Positions 25,730 through 38,512 of a stretch of DNA of 64,000 nt are shown here, in pieces; the stretch's first letter is position 1; the number at the start of each line of letters is the position of its first letter. Location of the stretch: contig CAXKWD010000001.1 of the NCBI GenBank assembly GCA_964059195.1, positions 158,212,532 to 158,276,531 of the forward strand, given 5' to 3'. A program made the position numbers and the translations under genes. Below the pieces are notes generated by a model, which saw nothing but the letters and a program-made list of their open reading frames with translations, did not search any database and was not told the origin of the DNA. Source of the DNA: Ectobius pallidus. Its lineage: Eukaryota > Arthropoda > Insecta > Blattodea > Ectobiidae.

Positions 25730-27121
25730 GGGGAGGTTGTAAGCACATTTGATCAAAAATGTGGATTTTCGGTTTATTGTATATTTCAATTGAATTAAGT
25801 ATAATTTACATGTTACATAGTCGTTTTGTGCTATAAGGGCCATAATGGCGTAGTTAATCTCCTTAACTCGTTACCGGCTGATTGCCGGGCACAATAATGA
25901 AAGTCCATTCATACGTTGCCGGCTGTCAGACGGGACCAATTCCTTTTCCTTTTAGTTCTAGGTTTCCCTGAGTAGATGGCGCAATATGCTATGTACAAAT
26001 TTACAGCTGAATATACTGTATTTTTTAAAATGTTTTTCACGGAAGTCAGCTTAGCATATGCTTTCATATCTACCGACTGAATGTTGCAAAAAATTGTTAT
26101 CTTACACAAAAAACAATAATTTCCCAAATATATATTCATAAAAATTAGATATTTCTTTTTTTGCATATCCCTCGCTTGTACTGTGCGCAACAGTGATCTA
26201 ACTATATAATGCAGTTCGGAGAGAACTTATCTCAACCTTAGCATTGTGGCATCCTGGCCAGATGACGCAATGTTCCCGGAGTATCCGGGGTTCGAGAGGC
26301 TCTGGATGCCTGTGGAACTGAGGTGGGGGGGCCCAGGTAAAATAATCGGTGGTTGGCAAGCCTGGAAGATGACGGGGCATGAAGGAGCCTCTCGAATAAT
26401 AAGGTATTTTGCTCTTTTCTATAGTTAAAAAAAAACGTATCCATTAAATTTTAGCATGTACAGAAACGTATGGCCTCACGCCTTAGAAAATCGAGAAAAA
26501 AATTCAGTGGGAACCGTCTTGAAGCCACTCACACGGCAACGAAGGCCCACTGAGAAGGAGCTGCAATTGTACTATGGACAAGGTTTTAGCACTAATACAG
26601 ATGTAGGTACTAATACAGATAGCTTGGAAAATATGAAGAGAGCAGTGTGGGCTACATTCTTCCATAGGGTTTCATCCGACATACAAGTTTTGTCCTGAAT
26701 ATGCACTTCGAGCACATTATGGTACATTTTATCTTTAACGTACTTTTTCTCTTGTTTTGTTTTTTGTGCACATTTGTTCCTTTTTCTCGGGAGTTATTAA
26801 GAGTAGAGATCTGATTTTTGTTCCAGTTACTAAAACTACATTAATACAGAAACGGTGGTTTTTTTAATGCATTTATCTTCAATGGTAAGAAATTTATATC
26901 ATTTTTAATTAATAAAACCGAATGGAAAAATTCAATTTTCCAAAAAAAGTTATAACATATTTGTTTACAAACATATTCCTTTTAAAAAACCAACGTTTAA
27001 AGACAAGATACAGATCTAAAAGTCTACCAAATTTTGTTTCAATTGTTCAAATGGTTTTTGAGAAAAAGGAACATGAACATCAATAATTTAACATGGCAGA
27101 GATACAGCTTACAACCTCCCC
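25730..27121 (+). mobile_element. Element B, copy 6 (complete, 1392 bp)
   Basis: Complete, with the same 15-bp terminal repeats and TTAA at 25726-25729 and 27122-27125. It lies in a 2096-bp block (25499-27594) that starts with the internal junction TGTTCATTAAAATTCCATTT. Confidence 0.95.
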
Positions 27122-27825
27122 TTAAGGGGTTAGGAATTCACGTACCTAGAATGATATATTGAAATATAAATTCGTTATGTCAAGTGTAATAGTTTCAACT
27201 AAGAATTTCTCTGATCTCAGTGGCATGCAAACTGTAAAGCAATCCAGAATAAACCACAAACATGGGTAACAAACTGAAACAGGCATACCTATGCACTAAT
27301 TACATTAGATTTTCACTCACTTTTATTGCACTTGTAATAATGTTCATATTTATTGCAGATTTTTTTAAAAAATTATTTTCAATCGTTCAGCACTACATTG
27401 CTATATCAATGGTGATGACCATTGGAGATTTTAACAATATTTGAATTCTCGCTATTGAGGTGAGTCAATGTTTGACCCCTCACTCAAAATGATGCTTTAA
27501 AGTTATCTTACATAATTATGGTCATAAACTTAATCAAAGAACTATATCTTAAGGCAAACGAGGTCTAAGTCGCTCTGCAATTTATTGCAGATAGATGCAC
27601 TAATTACATTAGATTTTCACTCACTTTTATTGCACTTGTAATAATGTTCATTAAAATTCCATTTAATGTTCCATTAAAATTCGTCGTGGAAGAACAATTT
27701 CGACTTAACTGTCTGCGATATGAAAACAAGATGGGCGAAGCTTACTTATTGAGAGATAAGTCAGCACGATTTCAAGCTGATACACAAAATTAAATACCTT
27801 AGTCAAATTCCAGCGTTCACGTTAA

Positions 27826-29217
27826 GGGGAGGTTGTAAGCACATTTGATCAAAAATGTGGATTTTCGGTTTATTGTATATTTCAATTGAATTAAGTATAA
27901 TTTACATGTTACATAGTCGTTTTGTGCTATAAGGGCCATAATGGCGTAGTTAATTTCCTTAACTCGTTACCGGCTGATTGCCGGGCACAATAATGAAAGT
28001 CCATTCATACGTTGCCGGCTGTCAGACGGGACCAATTCCTTTTCCTTTTAGTTCTAGGTTTCCCTGAGTAGATGGCGCAATATGCTATGTACAAATTTAC
28101 AGCTGAATATACTGTATTTTTTAAAATGTTTTTCACGGAAGTCAGCTTAGCATATGCTTTCATATCTACCGACTGAATGTTGCAAAAAATTGTTATCTTA
28201 CACAAAAAACAATAATTTCCCAAATATATATTCATAAAAATTAGATATTTCTTTTTTTGCATATCCCTCGCTTGTACTGTGCGCAACAGTGATCTAACTA
28301 TATAATGCAGTTCGGAGAGAACTTATCTCAACCTTAGCATTGTGGCATCCTGGCCAGATGACGCAATGTTCCCGGAGTATCCGGGGTTCGAGAGGCTCTG
28401 GATGCCTGTGGAACTGAGGTGGGGGGGCCCAGGTAAAATAATCGGTGGTTGGCAAGCCTGGAAGATGACGGGGCATGAAGGAGCCTCTCGAATAATAAGG
28501 TATTTTGCTCTTTTCTATAGTTAAAAAAAAACGTATCCATTAAATTTTAGCATGTACAGAAACGTATGGCCTCACGCCTTAGAAAATCGAGAAAAAAATT
28601 CAGTGGGAACCGTCTTGAAGCCACTCACACGGCAACGAAGGCCCACTGAGAAGGAGCTGCAATTGTACTATGGACAAGGTTTTAGCACTAATACAGATGT
28701 AGGTACTAATACAGATAGCTTGGAAAATATGAAGAGAGCAGTGTGGGCTACATTCTTCCATAGGGTTTCATCCGACATACAAGTTTTGTCCTGAATATGC
28801 ACTTCGAGCACATTATGGTACATTTTATCTTTAACGTACTTTTTCTCTTGTTTTGTTTTTTGTGCACATTTGTTCCTTTTTCTCGGGAGTTATTAAGAGT
28901 AGAGATCTGATTTTTGTTCCAGTTACTAAAACTACATTAATACAGAAACGGTGGTTTTTTTAATGCATTTATCTTCAATGGTAAGAAATTTATATCATTT
29001 TTAATTAATAAAACCGAATGGAAAAATTCAATTTTCCAAAAAAAGTTATAACATATTTGTTTACAAACATATTCCTTTTAAAAAACCAACGTTTAAAGAC
29101 AAGATACAGATCTAAAAGTCTACCAAATTTTGTTTCAATTGTTCAAATGGTTTTTGAGAAAAAGGAACATGAACATCAATAATTTAACATGGCAGAGATA
29201 CAGCTTACAACCTCCCC
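27826..29217 (+). mobile_element. Element B, copy 7 (complete, 1392 bp)
   Basis: Complete and TTAA-flanked. It shares with copy 8 the change TTAATTTCCTTAAC (27951-27964) where other copies have TTAATCTCC, so these two copies are sisters. Confidence 0.95.
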
Positions 29218-30382
29218 TTAAGGGGTTAGGAATTCACGTACCTAGAATGATATATTGAAATATAAATTCGTTATGTCAAGTGTAATAGTTTCAACTAAGA
29301 ATTTCTCTGATCTCAGTGGCATGCAAACTGTAAAGCAATCCAGAATAAACCACAAACATGGGTAACAAACTGAAACAGGCATACCTATGCACTAATTACA
29401 TTAGATTTTCACTCACTTTTATTGCACTTGTAATAATGTTCATATTTATTGCAGATTTTTTTAAAAAATTATTTTCAATCGTTCAGCACTACATTGCTAT
29501 ATCAATGGTGATGACCATTGGAGATTTTAACAATATTTGAATTCTCGCTATTGAGGTGAGTCAATGTTTGACCCCTCACTCAAAATGATGCTTTAAAGTT
29601 ATCTTACATAATTATGGTCATAAACTTAATCAAAGAACTATATCTTAAGGCAAACGAGATACAGCTTACAACCTCCCCTTAAGGGGTTAGGAATTCACGT
29701 ACCTAGAATGATATATTGAAATATAAATTCGTTATGTCAAGTGTAATAGTTTCAACTAAGAATTTCTCTGATCTCAGTGGCATGCAAACTGTAAAGCAAT
29801 CCAGAATAAACCACAAACATGGGTAACAAACTGAAACAGGCATACCTATGCACTAATTACATTAGATTTTCACTCACTTTTATTGCACTTGTAATAATGT
29901 TCATATTTATTGCAGATTTTTTTAAAAAATTATTTTCAATCGTTCAGCACTACATTGCTATATCAATGGTGATGACCATTGGAGATTTTAACAATATTTG
30001 AATTCTCGCTATTGAGGTGAGTCAATGTTTGACCCCTCACTCAAAATGATGCTTTAAAGTTATCTTACATAATTATGGTCATAAACTTAATCAAAGAACT
30101 ATATCTTAAGGCAAACGAGGTCTAAGTCGCTCTGCAATTTATTGCAGATAGATGCACTAATTACATTAGATTTTCACTCACTTTTATTGCACTTGTAATA
30201 ATGTTCATTAAAATTCCATTTAATGTTCCATTAAAATTCGTCGTGGAAGAACAATTTCGACTTAACTGTCTGCGATATGAAAACAAGATGGGCGAAGCTT
30301 ACTTATTGAGAGATAAGTCAGCACGATTTCAAGCTGATACACAAAATTAAATACCTTAGTCAAATTCCAGCGTTCACGTTAA

Positions 30383-31774
30383 GGGGAGGTTGTAAGCACA
30401 TTTGATCAAAAATGTGGATTTTCGGTTTATTGTATATTTCAATTGAATTAAGTATAATTTACATGTTACATAGTCGTTTTGTGCTATAAGGGCCATAATG
30501 GCGTAGTTAATTTCCTTAACTCGTTACCGGCTGATTGCCGGGCACAATAATGAAAGTCCATTCATACGTTGCCGGCTGTCAGACGGGACCAATTCCTTTT
30601 CCTTTTAGTTCTAGGTTTCCCTGAGTAGATGGCGCAATATGCTATGTACAAATTTACAGCTGAATATACTGTATTTTTTAAAATGTTTTTCACGGAAGTC
30701 AGCTTAGCATATGCTTTCATATCTACCGACTGAATGTTGCAAAAAATTGTTATCTTACACAAAAAACAATAATTTCCCAAATATATATTCATAAAAATTA
30801 GATATTTCTTTTTTTGCATATCCCTCGCTTGTACTGTGCGCAACAGTGATCTAACTATATAATGCAGTTCGGAGAGAACTTATCTCAACCTTAGCATTGT
30901 GGCATCCTGGCCAGATGACGCAATGTTCCCGGAGTATCCGGGGTTCGAGAGGCTCTGGATGCCTGTGGAACTGAGGTGGGGGGGCCCAGGTAAAATAATC
31001 GGTGGTTGGCAAGCCTGGAAGATGACGGGGCATGAAGGAGCCTCTCGAATAATAAGGTATTTTGCTCTTTTCTATAGTTAAAAAAAAACGTATCCATTAA
31101 ATTTTAGCATGTACAGAAACGTATGGCCTCACGCCTTAGAAAATCGAGAAAAAAATTCAGTGGGAACCGTCTTGAAGCCACTCACACGGCAACGAAGGCC
31201 CACTGAGAAGGAGCTGCAATTGTACTATGGACAAGGTTTTAGCACTAATACAGATGTAGGTACTAATACAGATAGCTTGGAAAATATGAAGAGAGCAGTG
31301 TGGGCTACATTCTTCCATAGGGTTTCATCCGACATACAAGTTTTGTCCTGAATATGCACTTCGAGCACATTATGGTACATTTTATCTTTAACGTACTTTT
31401 TCTCTTGTTTTGTTTTTTGTGCACATTTGTTCCTTTTTCTCGGGAGTTATTAAGAGTAGAGATCTGATTTTTGTTCCAGTTACTAAAACTACATTAATAC
31501 AGAAACGGTGGTTTTTTTAATGCATTTATCTTCAATGGTAAGAAATTTATATCATTTTTAATTAATAAAACCGAATGGAAAAATTCAATTTTCCAAAAAA
31601 AGTTATAACATATTTGTTTACAAACATATTCCTTTTAAAAAACCAACGTTTAAAGACAAGATACAGATCTAAAAGTCTACCAAATTTTGTTTCAATTGTT
31701 CAAATGGTTTTTGAGAAAAAGGAACATGAACATCAATAATTTAACATGGCAGAGATACAGCTTACAACCTCCCC
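30383..31774 (+). mobile_element. Element B, copy 8 (complete, 1392 bp)
   Basis: Complete and TTAA-flanked (30379-30382 and 31775-31778). It shares the TTAATTTCC variant with copy 7, 2557 bp upstream; that spacing is the 2096-bp unit plus a local 461-bp repeat. Confidence 0.95.
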
Positions 31775-32490
31775 TTAAGGGGTTAGGAATTCACGTACCT
31801 AGAATGATATATTGAAATATAAATTCGTTATGTCAAGTGTAATAGTTTCAACTAAGAATTTCTCTGATCTCAGTGGCATGCAAACTGTAAAGCAATCCAG
31901 AATAAACCACAAACATGGGTAACAAACTGAAACAGGCATACCTATGCACTAATTACATTAGATTTTCACTCACTTTTATTGCACTTGTAATAATGTTCAT
32001 ATTTATTGCAGATTTTTTTAAAAAATTATTTTCAATCGTTCAGCACTACATTGCTATATCAATGGTGATGACCATTGGAGATTTTAACAATATTTGAATT
32101 CTCGCTATTGAGGTGAGTCAATGTTTGACCCCTCACTCAAAATGATGCTTTAAAGTTATCTTACATAATTATGGTCATAAACTTAATCAAAGAACTATAT
32201 CTTAAGGCAAACGAGGTCTAAGTCGCTCTGCAATTTATTGCAGATAGTAACACATAAGTTTACATCATGTATGTACCAATATTTCAGATGAAAAACTTTA
32301 AAAAGAGTACTTGTAGAGTCAATATGTATACTACAACCTCCATTAAAATTCGTCGTGGAAGAACAATTTCGACTTAACTGTCTGCGATATGAAAACAAGA
32401 TGGGCGAAGCTTACTTATTGAGAGATAAGTCAGCACGATTTCAAGCTGATACACAAAATTAAATACCTTAGTCAAATTCCAGCGTTCACG

Positions 32491-32494
32491 TTAA
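32491..32494. other. Empty TTAA target of element B in segment A (second)
   Basis: The sequence is TTCACGTTAAGGGGTTAGG, identical to the first empty site. It lies in the last block, which begins at an abnormal junction (AGAGTC joined to AATATGTATACTAC) at 32320/32321. Confidence 0.9.
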
Positions 32495-33702
32495 GGGGTT
32501 AGGAATTCACGTACCTAGAATGATATATTGAAATATAAATTCGTTATGTCAAGTGTAATAGTTTCAACTAAGAATTTCTCTGATCTCAGTGGCATGCAAA
32601 CTGTAAAGCAATCCAGAATAAACCACAAACATGGGTAACAAACTGAAACAGGCATACCTATGCACTAATTACATTAGATTTTCACTCACTTTTATTGCAC
32701 TTGTAATAATGTTCATATTTATTGCAGATTTTTTTAAAAAATTATTTTCAATCGTTCAGCACTACATTGCTATATCAATGGTGATGACCATTGGAGATTT
32801 TAACAATATTTGAATTCTCGCTATTGAGGTGAGTCAATGTTTGACCCCTCACTCAAAATGATGCTTTAAAGTTATCTTACATAATTATGGTCATAAACTT
32901 AATCAAAGAACTATATCTTAAGGCAAACGAGGTCTAAGTCGCTCTGCAATTTATTGCAGATAGTAACACATAAGTTTACATCATGTATGTACCAATATTT
33001 CAGATGAAAAACTTTAAAAAGAGTACTTGTAGAGTCATTTACCTGTTAATAATACAGGTTTTAACCCTAAGGACGACTACACATAGAGAAAACTTCACAG
33101 AAGGGAAAATTCGGTACCTTGTATATATATTTTTTTTAACTTAGCGCATGTTACTGACTTTATCTCAGGCAAAGGAACTTTTCCGTCATCATCGATCCAT
33201 CGGATTTTCTGTGAAGAGTTTATTTATTTTTTGGAACTCATGTGTCAAGAAAATTTATGTTATATATCAAGCGTCGACAACCTAAATGACGCATGCTAAA
33301 CGTGGCTATGGCAAGCTGAGCTAATTAAAATACAGTAAGCATGTGTGCTCATAAAATTAGGTTTTTAAGTTAAAAATAAGCATAATAGTAATTCCTTATA
33401 GTTCGTATACACTCCTTGACTAGCAATTTTAACTATATTTGATAGTGCTTGTTATTTTTCTGAGAGAAAATCAATTTTGCTTGTATGTTTATGATTTTGA
33501 ATTAATATACATTGTACTTAAAACTCTCACATTAGAATTAGTTTTGTCGGCTAGTTAAATTACTGAAAATACGGGTTATAAAACACAGATTTATAAAAAC
33601 AAAATTCCCGTGAAGATACAGAAATTAATAGGAATTCTTCAAAGAAAAACTGTGTTATTTTCACATGCGCCTACGACGTTAAAAGAACATTTTCACTTTA
33701 CA
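32491..33702. repeat. Segment A, right part (last copy, reaching the array edge)
   Basis: From TTAAGGGGTTAGGAATTC to CATTTTCACTTTACA. Here the TTAA is unoccupied. The distal portion, from GGACGACTACACATAGAG, is also present in the blocks ending at 21344 and 23459. Those two copies run into CG and then jump back to TAACACATAAG, whereas this copy continues into unique DNA. Confidence 0.7.
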
Positions 33703-35167
33703 AATCGTTCTAAAGTGACAGATACAAGAGATTCTCACAAGAAAATCTGCGGATGACCTTCCTTACATTCTATAACAGCTGTGAAATTTATTTTTGCTTA
33801 TTTTGGCGATTAAACATTTCGGTAACCATATCTAATGGCAGATAATAGTTCGTGAACGGCAATGGCGAGTGTAATTTGAGAAGATAATTTCGTTGAATCG
33901 TGTCCGATTTCCAATGCCGTAACATAATGCTTGTCCGCTAAACGTAAATAAGGGAATCCTAAGTTTGCTAATGTGTAAAAAACCTGTTCAAAGAAATCAG
34001 TCTGGTTATAGTGACAGAGTTCATATGATACTGTAGGGCCTATATTGCAATTATAACATCATTGTCCATCTGTAGCACTAGGCAAAATTACTACATACTA
34101 ATAACGTTTGTAGCAAATCTATTGTCGGTTCGATTCAAATTTAACTTTTCGATTCAGACTGTCAAAACATCGAACAAAAACAGGACCGAAAATAAGTAGA
34201 CAAACGGAAGAGTGACGAAACAGATTTCTAAATTTAACATTGAAAAAAAGTGAGGGATTCTGGGAATGATAATAGTCTTTGTGCCATACCTAAGAGCCTT
34301 AGCCATGCTGCTGATATTAGGCCTAAATAAAAATGTTATTATGATCTCAGTGGGAAATGTAACTTGTGTTTTCCCTTATAATATCTAGAGGCTTGTTGCC
34401 ATAGTAACGAGAAAGGAATAGCTTTCAAACAAATGACATTAATCGTATTACTCCCGTAGCTGTAGGGATATAGATAGACGGAAATATCACTTCTTAAATA
34501 TTTTAGTCTCTTTGAGCTGCAAGTCTCCAAGCGAATTTCTTGACTAAGGCCACGATATTTGAGCATTAGTAAAATTATTAACATGGTTGATATCGGAGAT
34601 CGTATTGTAAATAAGTCTAATAAATTTTGATAAACATTACCAGCAAACATATGAAACTATATAAATGTCAATACAATCAATTAAATGAGCCTGGTGACGG
34701 GAATCGATTAAAAATATTAAAACCCGCAATGTTCAGTAAATTTTCCTGTCTAAGACGACTTGACCTCAAGTAAAAAAAATGTAGAATAGGTAATATCTTA
34801 TATTTATATTTCAACAATCTTCATCTATGCCGAAGATAATAAATAGTGCAAACCATGTTGCACAACTTTCTCATGCAAGTGACAAGATAGGTAAGGCTTG
34901 TTATTGAGTTTTTAGTTGTACGAAAGTTCTGTATTCCCTTTGTTTGTTTGTTTGTATGTAAAAACCTTTCCTATAGAAGTTATAGCCTACAATTTTTTTT
35001 CAATCTACTGATATACAGTTTTATTTATGTTCGATGCTAATTCTGGGAGGGGAAGAAAGCAAGACGCGGCCGCCCATCCATCGCGTGCAATGCGACTTAC
35101 TATACTAATAATATTTTAATATTTTAGCAGAAACATTCATCTGGCACTGGGAATTAAATATTACCAG
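33703..35167. other. Unique-looking intergenic DNA right of the array
   Basis: AT-rich sequence with no recognised domain or terminal repeat. An open frame on the minus strand at 34339-34650 has no known motif. Confidence 0.5.
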
Positions 35168-35343
35168 TCGAAGGAGAGAGATTCCATATGGCACTGTGAA
35201 TCTAACTCTGACTAGTTCAATTGTTAGAGCAACGGCACGTAAAGTCGAAGGTCTGAATTCGAATTCCGGTGTCAGAGGAATTTTTCTCCTAAAATATTCT
35301 CATGTAATGTTCAACAGAAACACTAATCCGTAATTTCATGAAC
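35168..35343 (+). mobile_element. tRNA-derived SINE (family 3), diverged copy
   Basis: A tRNA-like head at 35206-35278 has paired 7-bp ends (CTCTGAC / GTCAGAG), an A-box-like TAGTTCAATTGTTAGAGC and a B-box-like AATTCGAATTCC. The following GGAATTTTTCTCCTAAAATA and CATGTAATGTTCAACAG match the other copy at 63571-63745 on the opposite strand, as does the sequence just upstream of the head. Shared flanks outside the tRNA region show this is a dispersed repeat, not a functional tRNA gene. Confidence 0.75.
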
Positions 35344-35525
35344 ACATATTAGTCTACTAGTGTTCTGATACTTGAATAGTTGATAATGTAATTTGTGAAT
35401 GAAGTAGATGTACTTTACTACATGATGTACAGTAGATAAATGAGATTATGATTATTAAATCTACATCTTTAAATTGTGTTTACCGAGGAAATAACACTAT
35501 GACATAAAACATAAAACAATTTAAA

Positions 35526-36248
35526 ACAACCTTAGTCCAAAAATTTGAAAATTGAGTTTTCTGTGTCATTGGGTGCTACAACATACTGGTCATTGTTTAA
35601 ACTACATGATATGGCAAAATATGCCATAGTCCCTCAAATATAGGATTACGAAGATTACCAAGTTTAGCAAAAACAACCATTGTCCATTCAGTTTTTTGCA
35701 AATACCGCCCTTGTCCATTCAGTTTTTTTGCAAATACCTAGTGAATTTGCTGATAGAAGTTGGCTATCAGGCAGAAATCTGTTTCTTAGAATCAGCTGTT
35801 TCATTGTTGAGTAAACCATTATCGCCTCAGATGATAACAGCAGTGGAATCGAAGATCCATAAACATCCTAGCTCATACAATAGCTAATATTGATATCTTT
35901 CAATAACATTAATAGTCTGACGTGTAATTAAGAATTTGAATAACATTTTTCTTGTTTATTATTTGATTTTATATTTTTTCTTTGCATTCTTAAAAATTCC
36001 TTAGATAGTGGATTAAAATTTGTTGGCAATAACAGCCATAGTCCATGCCTCTTCAGCTTTCAGGTTAGGTTTCAGGGCACTGAAGTTACATATAAAGAAA
36101 AATTATTATATCAAAATATTTATATATATTTTTTCTTAAATATACAATAAATTTTAAATTCATGAAGTAATAATAACTGCCAAATGGAGAAAGTTTTTTT
36201 GCTTCTACTGAAAAATTTGGTTTTTGGACTATGGTTGTTTTTGCTAAA
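35526..36248. repeat. Cluster of a recurring CCATAGTCC motif
   Basis: A word of the type GCAAAAACAACCATAGTCC recurs in the same orientation near 35527, 35617, 35667, 35697 and 36026, and inverted at 36226-36248. The copies at 35663-35685 and 36226-36248 form a 23-bp inverted repeat with one mismatch. A tandem pair TTGTCCATTCAGTTTTTTGC lies at about 35680-35735. Read on the strand of the GGACTATGG word, they give TMVVFAK/TRAVFAK/TMAVIAN-like peptides. I do not recognise a family. Confidence 0.5.
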
Positions 36249-38510
36249 AGCTCTTCAATTTCTAATGTGTATGCCAGTTTTAATTCGAGGGGGATCTGCG
36301 AACCCTTTTCACTAAAGAACATTCCATTATCCATCTCCTATGGACCCGCCGTGTTTGGTTTAGAGAAACTACTAACTATTCGGATATCGAACACGATTTA
36401 AATAGGATTTATTCACAATTAGTAACATCGATAAGGGCTGCATTAAAAGTTAAAAGAGGAAAGGTTATGAGACGAAACTGACGAAGAAGCCAGATTAAGT
36501 TGGAAACTCATTACCTCCGTTGTTTCAATTATAAAGAACACTATCTTTAAGATTTCTCATTAAGAAGAGCTATTGAGCGCAATAGTGGCATCGCATACAA
36601 CTCCCCCCCTCCCATCCACCTCTTGTCTTTGCTGGATCGCTTTTAAATATCAGCAGAACTAGTTGCCATGGCAACAGACCAAGAGCGGAGTTCGGCTCTT
36701 TCCTCCCTGCGTATTGCCTCTTACTCCTTCGCATTCCACATTCGTAACCTCAAATAAGCTCCTTGAGGTTCTTTCATTGGCTCCATAGAATAAGAATGAA
36801 TTAAGCGTTTCAGTATGAAACCAATTAACCCATTTGAATACTGTTACTTTGACTTTTGTTTTATTTCTAATGCAACTGTGAGATCTAGGAAATATTATTA
36901 ATTTTTAATTTAAATAATACCACTATGGTCTGAAGCTGAGACTTAAGATTTAATTTTTAGTCCACATTTCTACAAATCATCAAATCAGATCATGTTACAT
37001 CGACGAATGACATTTCACACAATTTCTTCCTATATTTTCCATCCAATATTGCATTGCATACCACAGAATAGGAACGTTTCTAATGATCTATCCAAAAATA
37101 TGAAGTCAACCAATGATCGTTATACCAGGAATGGAAATGGAATTTGTGGTGGCTAAAACGGGGTCGGGTCAGGTTTTCTCGGGGTGCTCCCATTTTCCCT
37201 CCCATGTATAATTCCACCATTGCTCCATTCATCACAATATGACCATTTGGTTGAAATAAAGGGATTATTAACATTCATTCTTCGGTTATCATTCTTCTTA
37301 GCATCACTTGAATCCAGTTGCTGTACATGTTTCGTAAGAAATATTCTGTTTATTCTGTACCTAACTATTTCCCATACAATCAAGATTCTACAATAATATG
37401 TTTTATACCTGTTTATTATTTTCTCAACCCTTCAACAGTTCATTAACATTTTAAGATATTTTACGAAATGTAATTAGACTTATAATAGTACCACATCCAC
37501 GGAATAATAAAGCCTAGTATTTAAATAAAATTATAATGAAGCTTAAAAATTATAATGAAGCTAATGAAGGCATTGTCCTATTGACATTTACAAGAAGCTA
37601 TCTGCTTACTATCTACTTACTATCTACTATCTAGTTCATTACGTCCCTCTTTAACTAGGTAGCCAAATATTATCCTAAGCTTATACATGAATAATTTTAG
37701 AATAGCCGACATTAAGGGACTTGCTTTAATTTTCTAAATATTTTCCGCACCCCTTATTAACTACCCATAATTTTGTGTTTTAGAATCGAAGAGTAGCCTA
37801 AAACTTCAGATATAGGCTTATACAGATTCGGAATAATTAACTTCCGTTATTAATATGCAGTCGAGTGGTATTTATTTAGACCACGACAGACGGATAAGGA
37901 GGCAACAGACGAACATACAAACATACGACATCCTCAAATCATTCCTTCCAAAATTGACCCTTTTTTTCATTAAAATAAAAATCAAGTCGCACGTGTGTCA
38001 GCCTTTACGATATTATTTATGTAGACTGTTTCTTCGGATCTTTGATTTATTCGTTACTTCTCTCGCTCGTTCTTTCCTTGTTCTCCCGATTTCTTCCATC
38101 TCTTACTTATCTTCCGATCATTGTGTCTTTCTTCTTCATTGAATCGTTCCTTACTTACTTCCTTCCTTATCCCTTCTCCATATTCACTGGGTTTGAACTG
38201 CAATTCAAGTAGAATCTAATTCCTTAGTAAATCAGGACATTGCTGCAAAGTGGATTGGAAGGGAAGGAAAAGAATCTCGACACCGGAAGAAAGAAAGCTT
38301 TTGCACGCCGGATGTGTCTTCATGACATGCGACACCAACTCCGAGTGACAGCCCCACGACGACATCAGCTAGAAATCCAGGACTCCTGAGAATCTTCATC
38401 CTTAAATCCACGCTCCGTAACAATGTGAATTTCATGTCTACTTCATAATTACAGCATTCATTTCTGACATCCAGATAAGAAATAAGGTCAAATTTTTACA
38501 AATATGCAAG
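36249..38510. other. Unassigned intergenic DNA
   Basis: AT-rich, with small open frames (for example 37080-37396 on both strands and 37855-38142) lacking known motifs. No element ends were resolved. Confidence 0.5.
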
Positions 38511-38512
38511 TA

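Larger units (their letters stand above)
10420..33702. repeat. Locally amplified, rearranged array of segment A with TTAA element B
   Basis: Ten blocks of nearly identical sequence can be followed: 10420-13545, 13546-18262, 18263-21344, 21345-23459, 23460-25498, 25499-27594 (2096 bp), 27595-29658, 29659-30151, 30152-32320 and 32321-33702. Segment A consists of a left part (10420-11121 in the first block) and a right part (about 32491-33702 in the last), meeting at a TTAA where element B is usually inserted. Extra B left-end fragments sit at 18406-18442, 21488-21524, 21821-21982 and 23603-23639, and a B right-end scrap at 29659-29678. Copies differ by isolated changes only, for example AAAAGATT versus AAAAAATT near 19097, and TTTCC versus CTCC near 27955 and 30512. 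Unique sequence resumes at 33703. No function is recognised for A; its open frames, such as a 60-residue one repeated at 17930, 20271 and elsewhere, show no known domain. Confidence 0.9.

Noticed and set aside
10420..33702. Reading the repetitive 23 kb as a CRISPR-like or centromeric satellite array
   Set aside because: There are no short direct repeats with unique spacers and no regular monomer. The units are kilobase-scale with irregular joints and contain transposons.
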